Made by a program: the position numbers and the translations under genes
From: Gammaproteobacteria bacterium
GTDB taxonomy: Bacteria > Pseudomonadota > Gammaproteobacteria > Pseudomonadales > Pseudohongiellaceae
DNA: 44,718 nt
Direction of reading: 5' to 3'
Assembly: GCA_030645995.1 (NCBI GenBank)
Contig: JAUSMU010000055.1
Coordinates: forward strand, 1 to 44,718
The notes under the pieces: model-generated
Told to the model about the DNA's origin: nothing
The model's database searches: none
The model's input: the letters and a program-made list of their open reading frames with translations, nothing else
Part shown: positions 29,845 through 37,471 of the stretch, piece by piece
Layout of the letters: every line of letters begins with the position of its first letter
How positions within the stretch are numbered: the first letter of the stretch is position 1

Positions 29845-29880
29845 AACAATGCCTGTTCCGTTTCGATGTGAGGGTCGGGC

Positions 29881-29909
29881 ATTGTACACGACTGAGCTCT
29901 ATATCGAAA
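29881..29909 (-). promoter_or_regulatory. Candidate promoter of the 58-residue protein gene
   Basis: On the minus strand, TACAAT (29881-29886) stands 17 bp downstream of TTTCGA (29904-29909). The -10 is strong and the -35 weak. It would place the transcript start about 30 bases before the ATG. Confidence 0.4.
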
Positions 29910-29925
29910 ATCTGAATGCCGTGAA

Positions 29926-29951
29926 CGAGCCCGCAGTAACCTGCGAGCCCG
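29926..29951 (-). terminator. Stem-loop downstream of the XRE regulator gene
   Basis: In the minus-strand RNA an 11-pair stem with a GTTA loop forms, including two G-U pairs. The opposite strand has mismatches at those two places, which suggests the minus-strand RNA is the functional one. It lies 20 bp after the XRE stop but no T-run follows, so termination is uncertain. Confidence 0.4.
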
Positions 29952-29970
29952 GGATCGCGAGCTGCTTTGG

Positions 29971-30267
29971 TCAGTCGGCATTCCTGCGGCGCTTGCGGGT
30001 AAAGAGATCATCCGTCTGATCCGCTGGCAGGTCACCTACCAGTGTATCGATGGAAACGTTGTAGACCACTTTGACCTTGGCGAGCAGTTCGATTTCCAGA
30101 TGGCAACCATAATCCCTTGTGGTTTCAATATCTTCCAGCTGCTTGCGGGAAACGCCCAGCAGGCGGGAACCCTCGGACATGGAGTATCCGGCCAGCAATC
30201 GCAAGCGTCGAACCTGTCCCTTGATACGGATAGTAAGCGGAGAAAACTTAAGTTGTTGATCTGACAT
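29971..30267 (-). CDS. Small XRE-type helix-turn-helix regulator
   Basis: 98 residues. An XRE/Cro-like fold occupies about residues 16-77: VRRLRLLAGYSMSEGSRLLG, then recognition-helix segment VSRKQLEDIETTRDYG, then ELLAKVKVVYNVSIDTLVG. The tail is acidic then strongly basic (TRKRRRNAD). It is probably a dimeric DNA-binding protein. It follows the DUF3501 gene on the same strand by 167 bp, and that gap contains a perfect 17-bp palindrome and a promoter-like sequence, which suggests autoregulation. No good ribosome-binding site is seen. Confidence 0.8.
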   Translation of the reverse strand: MSDQQLKFSPLTIRIKGQVRRLRLLAGYSMSEGSRLLGVSRKQLEDIETTRDYGCHLEIELLAKVKVVYNVSIDTLVGDLPADQTDDLFTRKRRRNAD

Positions 30268-30351
30268 TTTAAATGGCTACTAAGTGATTACTGGAGAGAG
30301 ACAGGTACAAGTTGGACCTGCGAGTTTTGCCGGCGGTTTCGTCAACGGTTC

Positions 30352-30368
30352 GCATAATATCATTATGC
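30352..30368. promoter_or_regulatory. 17-bp palindrome, candidate operator
   Basis: GCATAATATCATTATGC is a perfect inverted repeat, GCATAAT / ATTATGC around ATC. On the minus strand it overlaps a -10-like TATTAT (30354-30359), with TTGACC (30379-30384) as a -35, although the 19-bp spacer is long. It lies about 85 bp upstream of the XRE gene start. Confidence 0.5.
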
Positions 30369-30434
30369 CATCATTTGTGGTCAAGCGGCCCGAGAGATTC
30401 ATTCCAAATTTTTTATAAATCACGCCCCTCGAAG

Positions 30435-31022
30435 TCACATCTCGAAGTCACGAGAGAGCGAACTTGCGACGTTTTCGGGCAACGGCTGAACGCGATACTG
30501 ATAATGGGGATGATCACAGCCCAGCTCCCACGGGGAACGTTGACGCGCGGCTTCTATCATCTCTGCTGTGAACTCGAAGCGCAAGAAGTGAACGGCTGAG
30601 GTCTTGTCCTCGGTGGAGCGCTGCAGATCCTCATCGGCAATTGCATAGACTCTCGCCAGTTCGTCGATCCTGATCCAGATCTTGTGCTCAATACCGACCA
30701 GCCTGCCGAGCTCGTGCCTGCGTTCAGTCTCATCCGGAAATTCGATCATGAAGGTGGCCTTCAGATTACTGCCATCCGGGATCAGAGGCCCGTAGGCGTC
30801 GATCTCTGCCTGAATGGCCGCACTGTCCCGCAAGCGTTCCGCGCGCATCATTTCCTGAACCTGATACCGCATGGTCATGAAATCTTCGAAGTGCAGGGTT
30901 GCATTGGGGCCAAGTCCCACACGGCGACTGCTTTTGTGCTCAATGATGGCCTGGCGTAACGCGGGCCTGATAGCCTCATAACTCTCCAGAGTTCCAATAT
31001 CCGCAACGGTCAACTTCTTCAT
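30435..31022 (-). CDS. DUF3501 family protein
   Basis: About 195 residues matching the DUF3501 family: a start KKLTVADIGTLESYEAIRP, then SSRRVGLGPNATLHFEDFMT, AYGPLIPDGSNLKATFMIEF and a C-terminal EDLQRSTEDKTSAVHFLRFE. I know no established activity. The family is repeatedly found beside rubrerythrin and a CCG-domain iron-sulfur protein, as here. The ATG at 31020-31022 is used; a TTG lies two codons earlier. It is 27 bp after the iron-sulfur gene, so probably co-transcribed. Confidence 0.9.
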   Translation of the reverse strand: MKKLTVADIGTLESYEAIRPALRQAIIEHKSSRRVGLGPNATLHFEDFMTMRYQVQEMMRAERLRDSAAIQAEIDAYGPLIPDGSNLKATFMIEFPDETERRHELGRLVGIEHKIWIRIDELARVYAIADEDLQRSTEDKTSAVHFLRFEFTAEMIEAARQRSPWELGCDHPHYQYRVQPLPENVASSLSRDFEM

Positions 31023-31049
31023 GATCAATTCCGCTTGTCAGTAGACGGC

Positions 31050-32393
31050 TCAAATGCCGTAGGCTTTGCACAACAGCTGCAGAGGGTGGGTGTGTCCCTG
31101 CGAGTTGTCCGCGTTGTTCAAATTGTGTTCGATATGACGCCCTGCCACCGGGCAATCACTGCCATAGTAATCGGCATTATGCTGTTTGACCTGCCGCACC
31201 ACCGGCTGCACGATCTTGTTGGCGAACTCCAGCGACTCCTTCTTCACGCCATAAGTGCCGTCGTGCCCCGAGCAACGCTCGATGCTCTTGACCGAAGTGC
31301 CAGGTATCAGTTCAAGTATTTGGCGGGTCTTCGGGCCGATGTTCTGCACGCGCTGATGGCAGGCGACATGGTAGCTGACAGTACCGAGCGAATTCTTGAA
31401 GTCAGTCTTGAAGCGCCCCTCCTTGTGCATCCGGTGAAAATATTCAAAGGGGTCACAGAAGGCTTTGCCGACGGCGACCACGCGCTCGTCATGGGGATAG
31501 AGCAGAGGCAATTCCTGTTTGAACATCAAAACGCATGAGGGCACAGCCGCGAGAATGTTCCAACCCTGCTGCACTTTTTCATACAGTTGCGGGATGTTTT
31601 TCTGCAACAGCTGATCGACTGACTTCAGATCTCCAAGCTCGAGCTTCGGCATTCCGCAGCAATGTTCGCGCGTCATCAGCTCGACGGTCACGCCATTGTG
31701 ACACAGGGCCTTGTAGAGACTGTCGCCGACCTCCGGCTCGTTGTAATTGCAATAGCAGGTGGTGAAGAGTACGACACGACCCTGCTCTTCTTCGGTTGTG
31801 TTGTTGATCTTCTTTTGCAGTGAGCTGTGCAGTGAATTGCGCAGGGTAGGCCGCACATACTCGGGCAGGCGTGCGTCCTTATGTATCGCCAGAGTCTTGT
31901 CGAGCAGCGCGCGCAACGTGCTGTTTCTGTTCGCGGCATTGACGGCCGTATTGATCACAGGTGCCGTGGCTACTTTTCCGATCAGATCGGTGCTGGTAAT
32001 GATGTTGTCGCGAAATCTGGTATTGCCGTTCTCGTAATTGACGATCTTGGCGCGCAGCATCAGGTGCGGAAAATCCACATTCCATTTATGAGGAGGAACA
32101 TAGGGGCACTTGGTCAGATAGCAGAGGTCGCACAGATAACATTGATCCACGACCTTCTGGTAGTCGGCAACGGCGATACCGTCGACCTCCATCGTGGGGC
32201 TCTCGTCCACCAGATCGAAGAGCACGGGAAAAGCATTGCACAGACTGACACAGCGTCTGCAGCCGTGGCAGATGTCATAGACGCGCTCCAGCTCCTTGTG
32301 CAGGTCTGCCGGGTCGTAGAATTTCGGGTCATGCTGATTGAGCGGATGGCGTGTAGGAGCTCCAAGACCTCCTTCGCGTTTTTCTTCGGCCAT
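31050..32393 (-). CDS. CCG-domain iron-sulfur oxidoreductase (GlpC/HdrB-related)
   Basis: 447 residues. Two [4Fe-4S] ferredoxin motifs lie at Cys42/45/48/52 and Cys85/88/91/96 (CHGCRRCVSLC and CYLCDLCYLTKC). Two CCG (cysteine-rich) domains follow: the first has CYCNYN and the intact EHCCGMPK (Cys245-246), the second has ACHQ (Cys345) and RCSGHDGTYG, where the second Cys of CCG is Ser375. Related proteins are GlpC and heterodisulfide reductase subunit B, moving electrons between iron-sulfur clusters and a partner. It has no membrane span. GGAG lies upstream of the ATG. It is between rubrerythrin and DUF3501 genes, so rubrerythrin is a plausible partner. Confidence 0.9.
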   Translation of the reverse strand: MAEEKREGGLGAPTRHPLNQHDPKFYDPADLHKELERVYDICHGCRRCVSLCNAFPVLFDLVDESPTMEVDGIAVADYQKVVDQCYLCDLCYLTKCPYVPPHKWNVDFPHLMLRAKIVNYENGNTRFRDNIITSTDLIGKVATAPVINTAVNAANRNSTLRALLDKTLAIHKDARLPEYVRPTLRNSLHSSLQKKINNTTEEEQGRVVLFTTCYCNYNEPEVGDSLYKALCHNGVTVELMTREHCCGMPKLELGDLKSVDQLLQKNIPQLYEKVQQGWNILAAVPSCVLMFKQELPLLYPHDERVVAVGKAFCDPFEYFHRMHKEGRFKTDFKNSLGTVSYHVACHQRVQNIGPKTRQILELIPGTSVKSIERCSGHDGTYGVKKESLEFANKIVQPVVRQVKQHNADYYGSDCPVAGRHIEHNLNNADNSQGHTHPLQLLCKAYGI

Positions 32394-32425
32394 GACAGAT
32401 CTCCGGGGTTTTCAGCAGGGGCGAG

Positions 32426-32478
32426 TCGGCTGCGATACCGGGGTTTGATCCAGTGATGTCACCAAGGATCGCAGCCGA
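32426..32478 (-). promoter_or_regulatory. 11-bp stem-loop between rubrerythrin and the iron-sulfur gene
   Basis: TCGGCTGCGAT (32426-32436) pairs perfectly with ATCGCAGCCGA (32468-32478) over a 31-nt loop. It starts eight bases after the rubrerythrin stop on the minus strand and has no T-run after it. It may stabilise the rubrerythrin mRNA end or partially attenuate transcription into the downstream gene. Confidence 0.45.
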
Positions 32479-32485
32479 AACACCA

Positions 32486-32905
32486 TCAGGCATCCAGCGC
32501 GTCCAGGGCTTTCTGGAAGCGGTTGGCGTGCGAGCGCTCGGCCTTGGCCAGGGTCTCCATCCAGTCGGCGATCTCGTCGAAGCCTTCATCCCTGGCATCC
32601 TTGGCCATGCCTGGGTACATGTCGGTGTATTCGTGAGTTTCGCCGGCTACTGCGGAGCGCAGGTTGTCGGCGGTGCCACCGATGGGCATGCCGGTGGCCG
32701 GGTCTCCTACCTCTTCCAGATATTCCAGATGCCCGTGGGCATGGCCGGTCTCACCTTCTGCAGTCGAACGAAACAGTGCAGAGACGTCGTTATAGCCCTC
32801 GACATCGGCCTTCTGAGCGAAATAGAGATAGCGACGGTTGGCCTGAGATTCTCCCGCGAATGCGGCTTTGAGGTTTTCTTCAGTCTTGGAACCTTTGAGG
32901 GACAT
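32486..32905 (-). CDS. Rubrerythrin family protein (diiron domain only)
   Basis: 139 residues forming one ferritin-like diiron domain without the C-terminal rubredoxin domain. Iron ligands are seen as Glu19 ([10 protein letters not shown]), Glu52/His55 (EGETGH), Glu89 and Glu92 (GETHEY) and Glu123/His126 (AERSH). Rubrerythrins reduce hydrogen peroxide in the cytoplasm; lacking rubredoxin, this one needs an outside electron donor, for which the adjacent iron-sulfur protein is a candidate. AGGAGA precedes the ATG. A hairpin, AGCCTC / GAGGCT at 32932-32951, lies in its 5' leader. Confidence 0.93.
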   Translation of the reverse strand: MSLKGSKTEENLKAAFAGESQANRRYLYFAQKADVEGYNDVSALFRSTAEGETGHAHGHLEYLEEVGDPATGMPIGGTADNLRSAVAGETHEYTDMYPGMAKDARDEGFDEIADWMETLAKAERSHANRFQKALDALDA

Positions 32906-33118
32906 GGCTGTTCTCCTGATTGATTATGCTGAGCCTCTTCAACGGGAGGCTTGATCGCCCCGCATGGAGCTCCCCGGAACATAGTCCACCGCAGGCAATA
33001 ATTCTAATTAATTTTTCCTTGCCGCTTTGATAGTGAAATTTGATAACACGAAGCCTGTCTGTGTCATTGGCGTTCCCATCTTTGCTAGAATTGCCGAAAC
33101 TGACTGGAGTACGGATGT

Positions 33119-33703
33119 ATGACTGAAGCAGCAACCCCCAAAAAAAGAGCAAAACCCAAAGCAAAAGTAGAAGCAGAAGCTCAGGCCCCTGCCAGGCAGG
33201 TCATCGGTAAAGACTGCGTAGTTGCCTTTCACTACAGCCTCTGCGAGGTGAACGCGGCAGGTGAATTGTCCGGCTGGCTGGAACAATCCGCTGGCAAAGA
33301 ACCACTGCTGTATCTGCACGGCCACGCGAACGTGATCTCGGGCCTGGAAGAGGCAATGGTGGGCAAATCTGAAGGGGACAAACTGTCCATTACCTTGGAG
33401 CCGGAGCAAGCCTATGGTCCGCGCCGTCCCAACTCGGTTCAGCGTGTGCCCATCAAACACCTGCACCTCAGACAGGGACAGAAGCAGATCATGGCCGGTG
33501 AGATTGTCGCGATTCAGACTCATCACGGCATTCGCAACGCGCTGGTGGTCAAGGCGGGGCGCTTCAATGTCGACGTCGACACCAATCATCCGTATGCGGG
33601 CCGAACCCTGCACTATGAGATAGAGATTGTTGGTGTGCGTCCGGCGACCCCCGATGAAATCGAGCACCGACACGCGCATGGCCAGGGCGGCCATCACCAC
33701 TGA
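33119..33703 (+). CDS. SlyD-like FKBP-type peptidyl-prolyl isomerase
   Basis: 194 residues. A Lys/Ala/Glu-rich disordered N-terminus (about 1-25) precedes an FKBP domain with inserted flap: VVAFHYSLCEVNAAGEL, the domain-linking YLHGHANVISGLEEAMVGKSEGD, and EPEQAYGPRRP. This is the SlyD arrangement of isomerase plus chaperone insert. The tail is His-rich (HRHAHGQGGHHH) and could bind nickel or other metals. The N-terminal extension is unusual for SlyD. The ATG at 33119 has GGAG upstream. It is divergent from rubrerythrin and converges on the cyclase-like gene with an 8-bp gap. Confidence 0.9.
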   Translation: MTEAATPKKRAKPKAKVEAEAQAPARQVIGKDCVVAFHYSLCEVNAAGELSGWLEQSAGKEPLLYLHGHANVISGLEEAMVGKSEGDKLSITLEPEQAYGPRRPNSVQRVPIKHLHLRQGQKQIMAGEIVAIQTHHGIRNALVVKAGRFNVDVDTNHPYAGRTLHYEIEIVGVRPATPDEIEHRHAHGQGGHHH

Positions 33704-33711
33704 TCAGCCCC

Positions 33712-35985
33712 CTATGGCTGCGGCGTACTCACCTGCGAGATCAGCTTGCGGTTGGTCACGACTTCGTAGAAACACTCGTCGGAAGAGTGGTCTGGCACTG
33801 GGGCGTCATCCTGCCACAGCCCGACCTGGCCCTCGCGTATGACCAGGTCGTGCATTCTACCTTCGACGTCGGGGAATTTGCCGACATGCAGCACGACCGT
33901 GTCGCCATTGATCTTCACGGACACGCGTTTGAGGATGATTTCCTGCTGCAGTTTGGCAAACCCTGCGTTATCCAGAAGAATCCCGTTCACGTTGTAGCGG
34001 ATCGAGTTCTGGCCTTTCTCACCGCGACCATGCTCGCCGTCCGCCAACGCATATACCTCCACATTGAACAGCCCCGGCTGCACTAGCTTGCGCAGCTTCC
34101 AGGTGCAGGATGACAGCCGGTCGGCCTTGCCGATGGCCGAGGAGATCATGATGGGTTTATCTTCGTCATACAGGAACAGCGGTGGCGTCGCCGCGTAACA
34201 CAGGCCGATGCCAAGCTCCAGTTTGGGCAGGCCCATCTGCTCCGAGTGCCGGTTGTTGGCGTGCACGATATTGAGCATGTCCTTGGCGAGACCACAGGCC
34301 CGCGCCACGGCGAACCACTGCTGGGGCTTCTTCTCGTGTTCGAGGAAACTCAGGATGACCGCGTCGCCCTCGATAAAGACCTTGTTGGCTCCGTAGAGTG
34401 GCAACAGCTTGTTGATGGGGCTGAAGAAACGCAGGCTGAAATAGGAGGCCGGATTCAGCGCCTTGTTCTGCAATTCTTCCGTCACCGTGGTCGAACCGCG
34501 CACATCCGCCTTGATGATGGCGTGATGCACGATACGGTCTTCTTCATCCACCTGCTCATGCGGGGTCAGCAGGGAGTAAAGGGTTCCAGCCTCTTTGGAG
34601 AGCGTCAGCTCGCTGTCCAGTTTGAGAATCCTGACTCTGTTGAAGGCCCGGTGCGCCAGGCGGTAGTACTTCAAATGCAAGCGGAAGCGGGCGATGTCCT
34701 GCAGAATGCCGAGGATGCTCTCCATCTGTCCTGCGCCAGACTCGCGCTTGATCTCCTGACGGATGCCCTCGAACTGTTTGATCTGGGCCGACGTGAAGGT
34801 CTTGCCGTTGAGCGCGCGGCTCTGCAGCTTCTGCGTGTTGATCAGGCCGCCCAGATACTGACAGAGAATCCTGCCTTCGATCTGCTCGGCCAGCGCTGAC
34901 GACCAGATGCGCTGAACATGTGGCGACGCGATGAGCAGCGTCAATACGCGGCGCTTTTTCAACTGTTTGATGATGCTGAGCAGAATTCCGCGACGTTTCT
35001 GCAGGTCCTTCCTGCCCTCCCACCACGCGCCCCAGCCCGACTGCCGTCGCAGTTCCTGCAGGGCTGCAGTCTGCCGCTCGATGTTGAAGAGCAGATCGAG
35101 ATTGGCGGGGTTATCCAGCCAGGAAAATTCCTCTGTCAGGGTGGTCTTCATATCCGTGGCCATGCCCATGAACTTCTGGGTCTGAAACAACCCCCCCAGT
35201 TCGTCATAGAGTTCCGGCGTGCCGGTGCCGGGTGTCTCCAGCAGCCCGGCGCTGTGCAGGTGCGGCAGCTGCTCGCGAAGCAGCCTTTCCACGTCCGCGT
35301 TCAGCGCATTGAAGCCGGCATCCTCACTGTCGCCGCCCCAGAGCCGATAGCGATCAATCAGGAAGGCGCTGGCCCCCGGCTCGCTGGTAAACAGCATCGG
35401 GTTCAGGCGCAGGTCGAGCACGTTGTGGCCCTGCAGCGGCAGATACTGGGTGCGGACATCGCGCAGCTGGCGCGACTCCACACGCTCCAGCTGCGCAAAG
35501 ATCTGGCTGTTGACCGCCAGCAATATGGCGTCGTAGTTTTTCTGCAGCCAGAACAGGCGCTGATTGGTGGTGAGAGCGTTGCCGGATTGATTCTGTTGCC
35601 CGGCGGCACCATGCCCTTTGAGGCTGTCGATGCTCTCGTCCAGCAACCCCCTTGACGTGCTGAGAATAAATTTGAGCGTGGCAAACTCCAACAGGCCGAC
35701 GCTGTCCGGATTCAGATCGGTTTTCACCCGATGCAACAGCGCGGTCATCATGTCGAGATAACTGGTACGCAGCGCGTTGAACGGGGCGCTGAGATCGCTC
35801 GTCTGTGCAGTGGGGGCAGTCGCCTGGCTCAGCAGTGCGGTGGCGAGGCGGCGAACATCCGCCGAAAACTTCGGGCTGATGCGGACATCAATATGGTAAT
35901 TGTTGACGCCCTTGCGCAACCCGGCCAAATCGAGCCGCAAGGCGGGAGCGGGAGACAGGTCTGTTGACTCTAGCGTGCTTTCCAT
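33712..35985 (-). CDS. Large protein with C-terminal divergent class III cyclase-like domain
   Basis: 757 residues from the ATG at 35983-35985 (a TTG at 36042 would add 19). I do not recognise residues 1-480: they look helical, soluble and without signal peptide or membrane span. Residues about 485-640 resemble a class III nucleotide cyclase: IIKADVRGSTTVTEEL with Asp494 as first metal ligand, NKVFIEGDAVILSFL with Lys535 and Asp541, KLELGIGLCYA, and SSAIGKADRLSS where Arg623 matches the transition-state Arg but the usual Asn is Lys. About 115 residues follow. Activity is therefore uncertain; it could be a degenerate sensor domain. No operon partner. Confidence 0.6.
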   Translation of the reverse strand: MESTLESTDLSPAPALRLDLAGLRKGVNNYHIDVRISPKFSADVRRLATALLSQATAPTAQTSDLSAPFNALRTSYLDMMTALLHRVKTDLNPDSVGLLEFATLKFILSTSRGLLDESIDSLKGHGAAGQQNQSGNALTTNQRLFWLQKNYDAILLAVNSQIFAQLERVESRQLRDVRTQYLPLQGHNVLDLRLNPMLFTSEPGASAFLIDRYRLWGGDSEDAGFNALNADVERLLREQLPHLHSAGLLETPGTGTPELYDELGGLFQTQKFMGMATDMKTTLTEEFSWLDNPANLDLLFNIERQTAALQELRRQSGWGAWWEGRKDLQKRRGILLSIIKQLKKRRVLTLLIASPHVQRIWSSALAEQIEGRILCQYLGGLINTQKLQSRALNGKTFTSAQIKQFEGIRQEIKRESGAGQMESILGILQDIARFRLHLKYYRLAHRAFNRVRILKLDSELTLSKEAGTLYSLLTPHEQVDEEDRIVHHAIIKADVRGSTTVTEELQNKALNPASYFSLRFFSPINKLLPLYGANKVFIEGDAVILSFLEHEKKPQQWFAVARACGLAKDMLNIVHANNRHSEQMGLPKLELGIGLCYAATPPLFLYDEDKPIMISSAIGKADRLSSCTWKLRKLVQPGLFNVEVYALADGEHGRGEKGQNSIRYNVNGILLDNAGFAKLQQEIILKRVSVKINGDTVVLHVGKFPDVEGRMHDLVIREGQVGLWQDDAPVPDHSSDECFYEVVTNRKLISQVSTPQP

Positions 35986-36182
35986 AGGCTTGATGGTTCC
36001 ATTCACAATGGTGTCAGGTCTGGCTGCGACCGATCTTTCCAAATTTAGCCTTCCGTGTCCAGTCGCTGTCGTACAGAGCCTGGCGTGTAGGCAACACTTC
36101 AGCCCTGTGATATCGTCACCAGCCAGTCCGCCGGAAGGTGAAAGTCATCAGTCATTAATAATTAGTCATAAGAGGTGTGTCA

Positions 36183-37406
36183 ATGAACCCCGAAGATTCC
36201 GAAAGCTCTCCCATCGCCAACCCCGCAATGCAACACGTCGCCGTTGCTAATCCAGGCAGAAGAAAACTGCTCAAGGGGGCCATCAATACCGGCCTCATCG
36301 CCGCAGGCGCGAGCGCCTTCCCGGGGTGGATGTTGCCGGCACTGGCGCAAGGTGAGATTGAAGTTCCCTTTACAGATGTTCCTGACACCTTTAATCCCCA
36401 GCCGGTACGCCCTGGTGCCACACATTTCCAGGATACCCGCAAGATTTCTTCGTTCTACTCCACCAATGACGACTTCTATCTGGTGCAGCATTATGGCCAG
36501 CCCGAGGTAGACAACGCCAGTTATCAACTGAGCGTGACCGGACTGGTAGACCGCCCGCTTAATTTTTCTCTGGAGCAACTACGCAGCCGCCCCATCATCG
36601 AAAAGGATGTCGGCTTCGAGTGTGGCGGCAACGGTGGTCGGCTCTTTCACGGTCTGGTCGGTAATGCCACATGGCGCGGTGTGAGCCTGCGTGACATCCT
36701 GCTGGAAGCTGGCATCCAGCCGGAAGGCAAGGAAGTAGTGTTCTTCGGATCCGATATCGGTGAAGAAGAGATCCGTGGCCGCAAGGTTCCCAAGGCTTTC
36801 GCACGCGCGCTGTCTGTCGAAGACGCGCTGAACGAAAACAACATGCTGGTCTTTGAAATGAATGGCGAGCCGCTGCCGCATTATCACGGCAAGCCAGTGC
36901 GTCTGCTGGTGCCGGGCTGGTATGGCGTCGCCAACGTGAAGTGGCTGACTCAGATTCACATTCAGGATACTCGTTATATGGGCCGCTTCATGGGCCGCGA
37001 CTACGTGACCCTGAAGCGCGAGATGGTGGGTGGTCAGGAGCGCTGGGTCGAGAATTCGGTCGCAAAAATGAATCTGAAATCGACCATTATCCGCGTGACC
37101 CGCAGTGGCGCAGATCACACCGTGATGGGTTTCATTTTCAACGACGGGACGCCGATCCGCAGTGTCGAGGTCAGCATTGACGGTGGGCCCTGGCAGGCTG
37201 CCACCATTAATCCGCAGTCTTCGCAATTTACCTGGAAGCTTTTCACCTTCAACTGGCAAGGGGCTCAGCCCGGCGAACACACGCTGGTGTCGCGTGTCAC
37301 GGATGCGAATGGCAAGACCCAGGCAAGGCAGGAAGATCTGCCCGAGCGCGTCAGCTTCTGGGAAGAGTTCGGTCAGTTCCCGCGCCGTGTCATGATCAGC
37401 GCCTGA
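36183..37406 (+). CDS. Tat-exported molybdopterin enzyme, sulfite oxidase family
   Basis: 407 residues. A twin-arginine signal (Arg26-Arg27 in GRRKLLKG) and hydrophobic stretch end in a likely ALA-Q cleavage site near residue 55, so the enzyme is periplasmic. The oxidoreductase molybdopterin domain spans about 95-275, with the molybdenum ligand Cys147 in GFECGGNGGR and HYHGKPVRLLVPGWYGVANVKWL. A Mo-co dimerisation domain follows (about 285-400). This is the SoxC/SorA type without fused haem. Substrate, perhaps sulfite, cannot be fixed by sequence. AGAGG lies seven bases before the ATG at 36183; an in-frame GTG at 36177 is less likely. No cytochrome gene adjoins. Confidence 0.85.
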   Translation: MNPEDSESSPIANPAMQHVAVANPGRRKLLKGAINTGLIAAGASAFPGWMLPALAQGEIEVPFTDVPDTFNPQPVRPGATHFQDTRKISSFYSTNDDFYLVQHYGQPEVDNASYQLSVTGLVDRPLNFSLEQLRSRPIIEKDVGFECGGNGGRLFHGLVGNATWRGVSLRDILLEAGIQPEGKEVVFFGSDIGEEEIRGRKVPKAFARALSVEDALNENNMLVFEMNGEPLPHYHGKPVRLLVPGWYGVANVKWLTQIHIQDTRYMGRFMGRDYVTLKREMVGGQERWVENSVAKMNLKSTIIRVTRSGADHTVMGFIFNDGTPIRSVEVSIDGGPWQAATINPQSSQFTWKLFTFNWQGAQPGEHTLVSRVTDANGKTQARQEDLPERVSFWEEFGQFPRRVMISA

Positions 37407-37471
37407 TAGACGTATAAAGAGAGTGTGTAGCCGTTTGCACGCAACACCAACGCAAGAGGAGTGGAACTGAA

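Noticed and set aside
32985-33020. AT-rich TTAGAATTATT sequence upstream of rubrerythrin as a Fur/PerR-type box.
   Set aside because: Only one half-site fits and the other half does not match, so a specific regulator cannot be named.
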